A DNA stretch of 5,354 nt, from assembly GCA_900552985.1 (NCBI GenBank), contig USBP01000127.1:1-5354 (forward strand), written 5' to 3'. The notes under the pieces are model-generated. The model searched no databases and was not told the origin of the DNA. It worked only from the letters and a program-made list of their open reading frames with translations. The translations under genes were made by a program, and so were the position numbers. Each line of letters opens with the position of its first letter. The stretch's first letter is position 1. Shown here one piece after another: positions 4,066 through 5,354 of this stretch. Origin of the DNA: an uncultured Oscillospiraceae bacterium. GTDB lineage: Bacteria; Bacillota; Clostridia; Oscillospirales; Acutalibacteraceae.

Positions 4066-5354
4066 ATGGAGGCTTTTTTCCACTCCGTGCGTCTGGATGA
4101 AGAGAAATGCGAGGGCTGCACGAATTGTATCAAGCGTTGCCCAACAGAGGCGATCCGTGTGCGCAACGGAAAGGCGCATATCATTTCGGAGCGTTGCATT
4201 GATTGCGGTGAGTGCATTCGAATTTGCCCGCACCATGCAAAGTATGCGGAATGTGATTCCTTTAATAAAATCCTAAATTATCAATATCGTATTGCGTTGC
4301 CTGCACCAACGCTTTATGGGCAGTTTAACCATCTGGATGATGTCGATTATGTCTTAACTGCTTTAAAATCCATGGGCTTTGACGATACCTTTGAGGTCTC
4401 GCGCGGGGCGGAGCTTGTCAGCGATGCAACGCGCCTGCTGATGGAGAGCGGGAGCTTAAAAAAGCCGGTGATTTCTTCGGCCTGCCCGGCAGTTTGCCGG
4501 TTGATCCGTGTGCGGTTCCCGAAGCTGATCGATCATTTGCTGGATTTGAATTCTCCTATGGAGGAGGCCGCGCGCCTGGCCCGGATGGAGGCAGTGGAGA
4601 AGACGGGGCTTCCTCCCTCTGAGATCGGCGTTTTCTTCCTGTCGCCATGCCCTGCAAAGAACACAGCGGTCAAGCAGCCGCTGGGGATTGAAAAATCCAA
4701 TGTGGATGGCGTAGTGGCGATTAAGGATGTGTATCCTGTCCTGTTTCAGCAGATGGATAAGGTGCGTGAGCCGGAGAGCCTGCGGCAATCCGGGGTCATT
4801 GGCGTTAGCTGGGCTGGCAGCGGAGGGGAATCTGCCGCACTGCTGCGGGACCGGTATCTCGCAGCGGACGGCACGGAGAATGTGATTAAGGTGCTGGAGG
4901 AGCTGGAGGATGAAAAGCTCAATGATATTGATTTTATTGAGCTCAATGCCTGCACAGGCGGCTGCGTCGGCGGTGTGCTGACGGTGGAGAATCCCTTTGT
5001 TGCCCGCGCGCGCTTACAGAGGCTGCGCCGGTATCTGCCCGTCTCCTGCAACCATCTGGAAAATGGCGCGGTGCCGCAGGCGATGCATTGGGAGCACCCG
5101 TTGGAGGCAAGCTCCGTCTTAAAGCTGGCCGATAATGTCATCGACGCAATGAAGCGTATGAACGAGCTCAATGAGCTGCACGAGCGGCTGCCGGGGCTGG
5201 ATTGCGGCACATGCGGCGCGCCCTCCTGCCGTGCGTTGGCGGAGGATATTGTGCGCGGCATGGCCAGTGAAGAGGATTGTGTGTTCTTTATGAGCAAGCG
5301 GGCCGAATCCACAGGATTTGAAAATTACATCCCTGCTCCGTTTCGTAAAACGGA
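4066..5354 (+). CDS. [FeFe]-hydrogenase-like sensory iron-sulfur protein (3' end missing)
   Basis: The first 429 residues are present; the frame is open at the right edge. The start has GAGGTGG (4053-4059) six bases upstream. The N-terminus is a 2[4Fe-4S] ferredoxin: Cys15, 18, 21, 25 and Cys44, 47, 50, 54. The hydrogenase large-subunit domain follows (about 75-345), with H-cluster ligands in SSACPAVC (Cys140), LSPCPAK (Cys195) and ELNACTGGCVGG (Cys296, Cys300). Next comes a Cx2Cx4Cx16C four-cysteine motif (Cys380, 383, 388, 405), as in the PF04060 FeS domain. Catalytic hydrogenases have TSCCP, MPCxxKxxE and MACxxGCxxGGGQ. Here the proton-relay Cys is Ala139, the two Met positions are Ser193 and Asn294, and GGGQ is lost. 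This fits putative sensory group C/D hydrogenases, which often end in a PAS domain; that end is outside the window. It may bind H2 or sense redox state rather than turn over quickly. Confidence 0.9.
   Translation, partial: MEAFFHSVRLDEEKCEGCTNCIKRCPTEAIRVRNGKAHIISERCIDCGECIRICPHHAKYAECDSFNKILNYQYRIALPAPTLYGQFNHLDDVDYVLTALKSMGFDDTFEVSRGAELVSDATRLLMESGSLKKPVISSACPAVCRLIRVRFPKLIDHLLDLNSPMEEAARLARMEAVEKTGLPPSEIGVFFLSPCPAKNTAVKQPLGIEKSNVDGVVAIKDVYPVLFQQMDKVREPESLRQSGVIGVSWAGSGGESAALLRDRYLAADGTENVIKVLEELEDEKLNDIDFIELNACTGGCVGGVLTVENPFVARARLQRLRRYLPVSCNHLENGAVPQAMHWEHPLEASSVLKLADNVIDAMKRMNELNELHERLPGLDCGTCGAPSCRALAEDIVRGMASEEDCVFFMSKRAESTGFENYIPAPFRKT

Noticed and set aside
4255..4380. AT-richer patch between the ferredoxin and hydrogenase domains
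   Set aside because: The reading frame continues cleanly and the domain order is normal, so it is better explained as a linker region than as an insertion or recombination joint.
4746..5312. 188-residue minus-strand frame opposite the hydrogenase gene
   Set aside because: It is serine-rich antisense of the conserved iron-sulfur protein, whose frame is intact and motif-rich throughout this stretch.
1..5354. CRISPR array, tRNA, rRNA or insertion sequence
   Set aside because: No regularly spaced repeats, cloverleaf-like sequence, rRNA segment or transposase-like frame was seen on either strand.

Overview
The window looks like chromosome from an anaerobic Clostridia-type Firmicute, probably an Oscillospiraceae/Ruminococcaceae-like gut fermenter. 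The support is moderately high GC, strong AGGAGG-type ribosome binding sites, Firmicute -35/-10 promoters, an AzgA/PbuG-type purine permease and a multi-gene locus built around an [FeFe]-hydrogenase-like protein. Placement is inferred from gene content, not from a marker gene.

Left part (1-1712): no gene can be supported in the first 267 bases. They hold three back-to-back hairpins (94-139), an extended -10 promoter (149-154), and a GC-rich leader (about 160-234) that can fold as a terminator-like hairpin with a competing alternative pairing. The leader feeds a complete NCS2-family purine permease (268-1623), which is closed by an intrinsic terminator (1672-1712).

Middle part (1713-2966): a decayed C-terminal remnant of an O6-alkylguanine-DNA alkyltransferase gene (about 1717-1956) lies directly upstream of an intact copy, ogt (1997-2536). 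Convergent to ogt, on the minus strand, is a small 118-residue gene of unknown function (2610-2966) with an excellent ribosome binding site. This stretch looks AT-richer than its flanks and may be partly acquired.

Right part (3113-5354): a clear promoter (TTGCAA-17-TATACT) drives three same-strand genes: a small DRTGG-domain protein, a 145-residue RsbW/SpoIIAB-like HATPase, and the N-terminal 429 residues of an [FeFe]-hydrogenase-like iron-sulfur protein that runs off the window. The last keeps the four cysteines expected to hold the H-cluster. It lacks the catalytic proton-relay cysteine and other standard second-sphere residues, and carries an extra C-terminal Cx2Cx4Cx16C motif. This is the signature of putative sensory (group C/D-like) hydrogenases. 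With the HATPase and DRTGG partners it suggests a redox- or H2-sensing module that passes its signal through a kinase-like protein, probably to hydrogenase genes beyond the window. This is the most interesting system here; its general type is known, but its signalling mechanism is poorly described.
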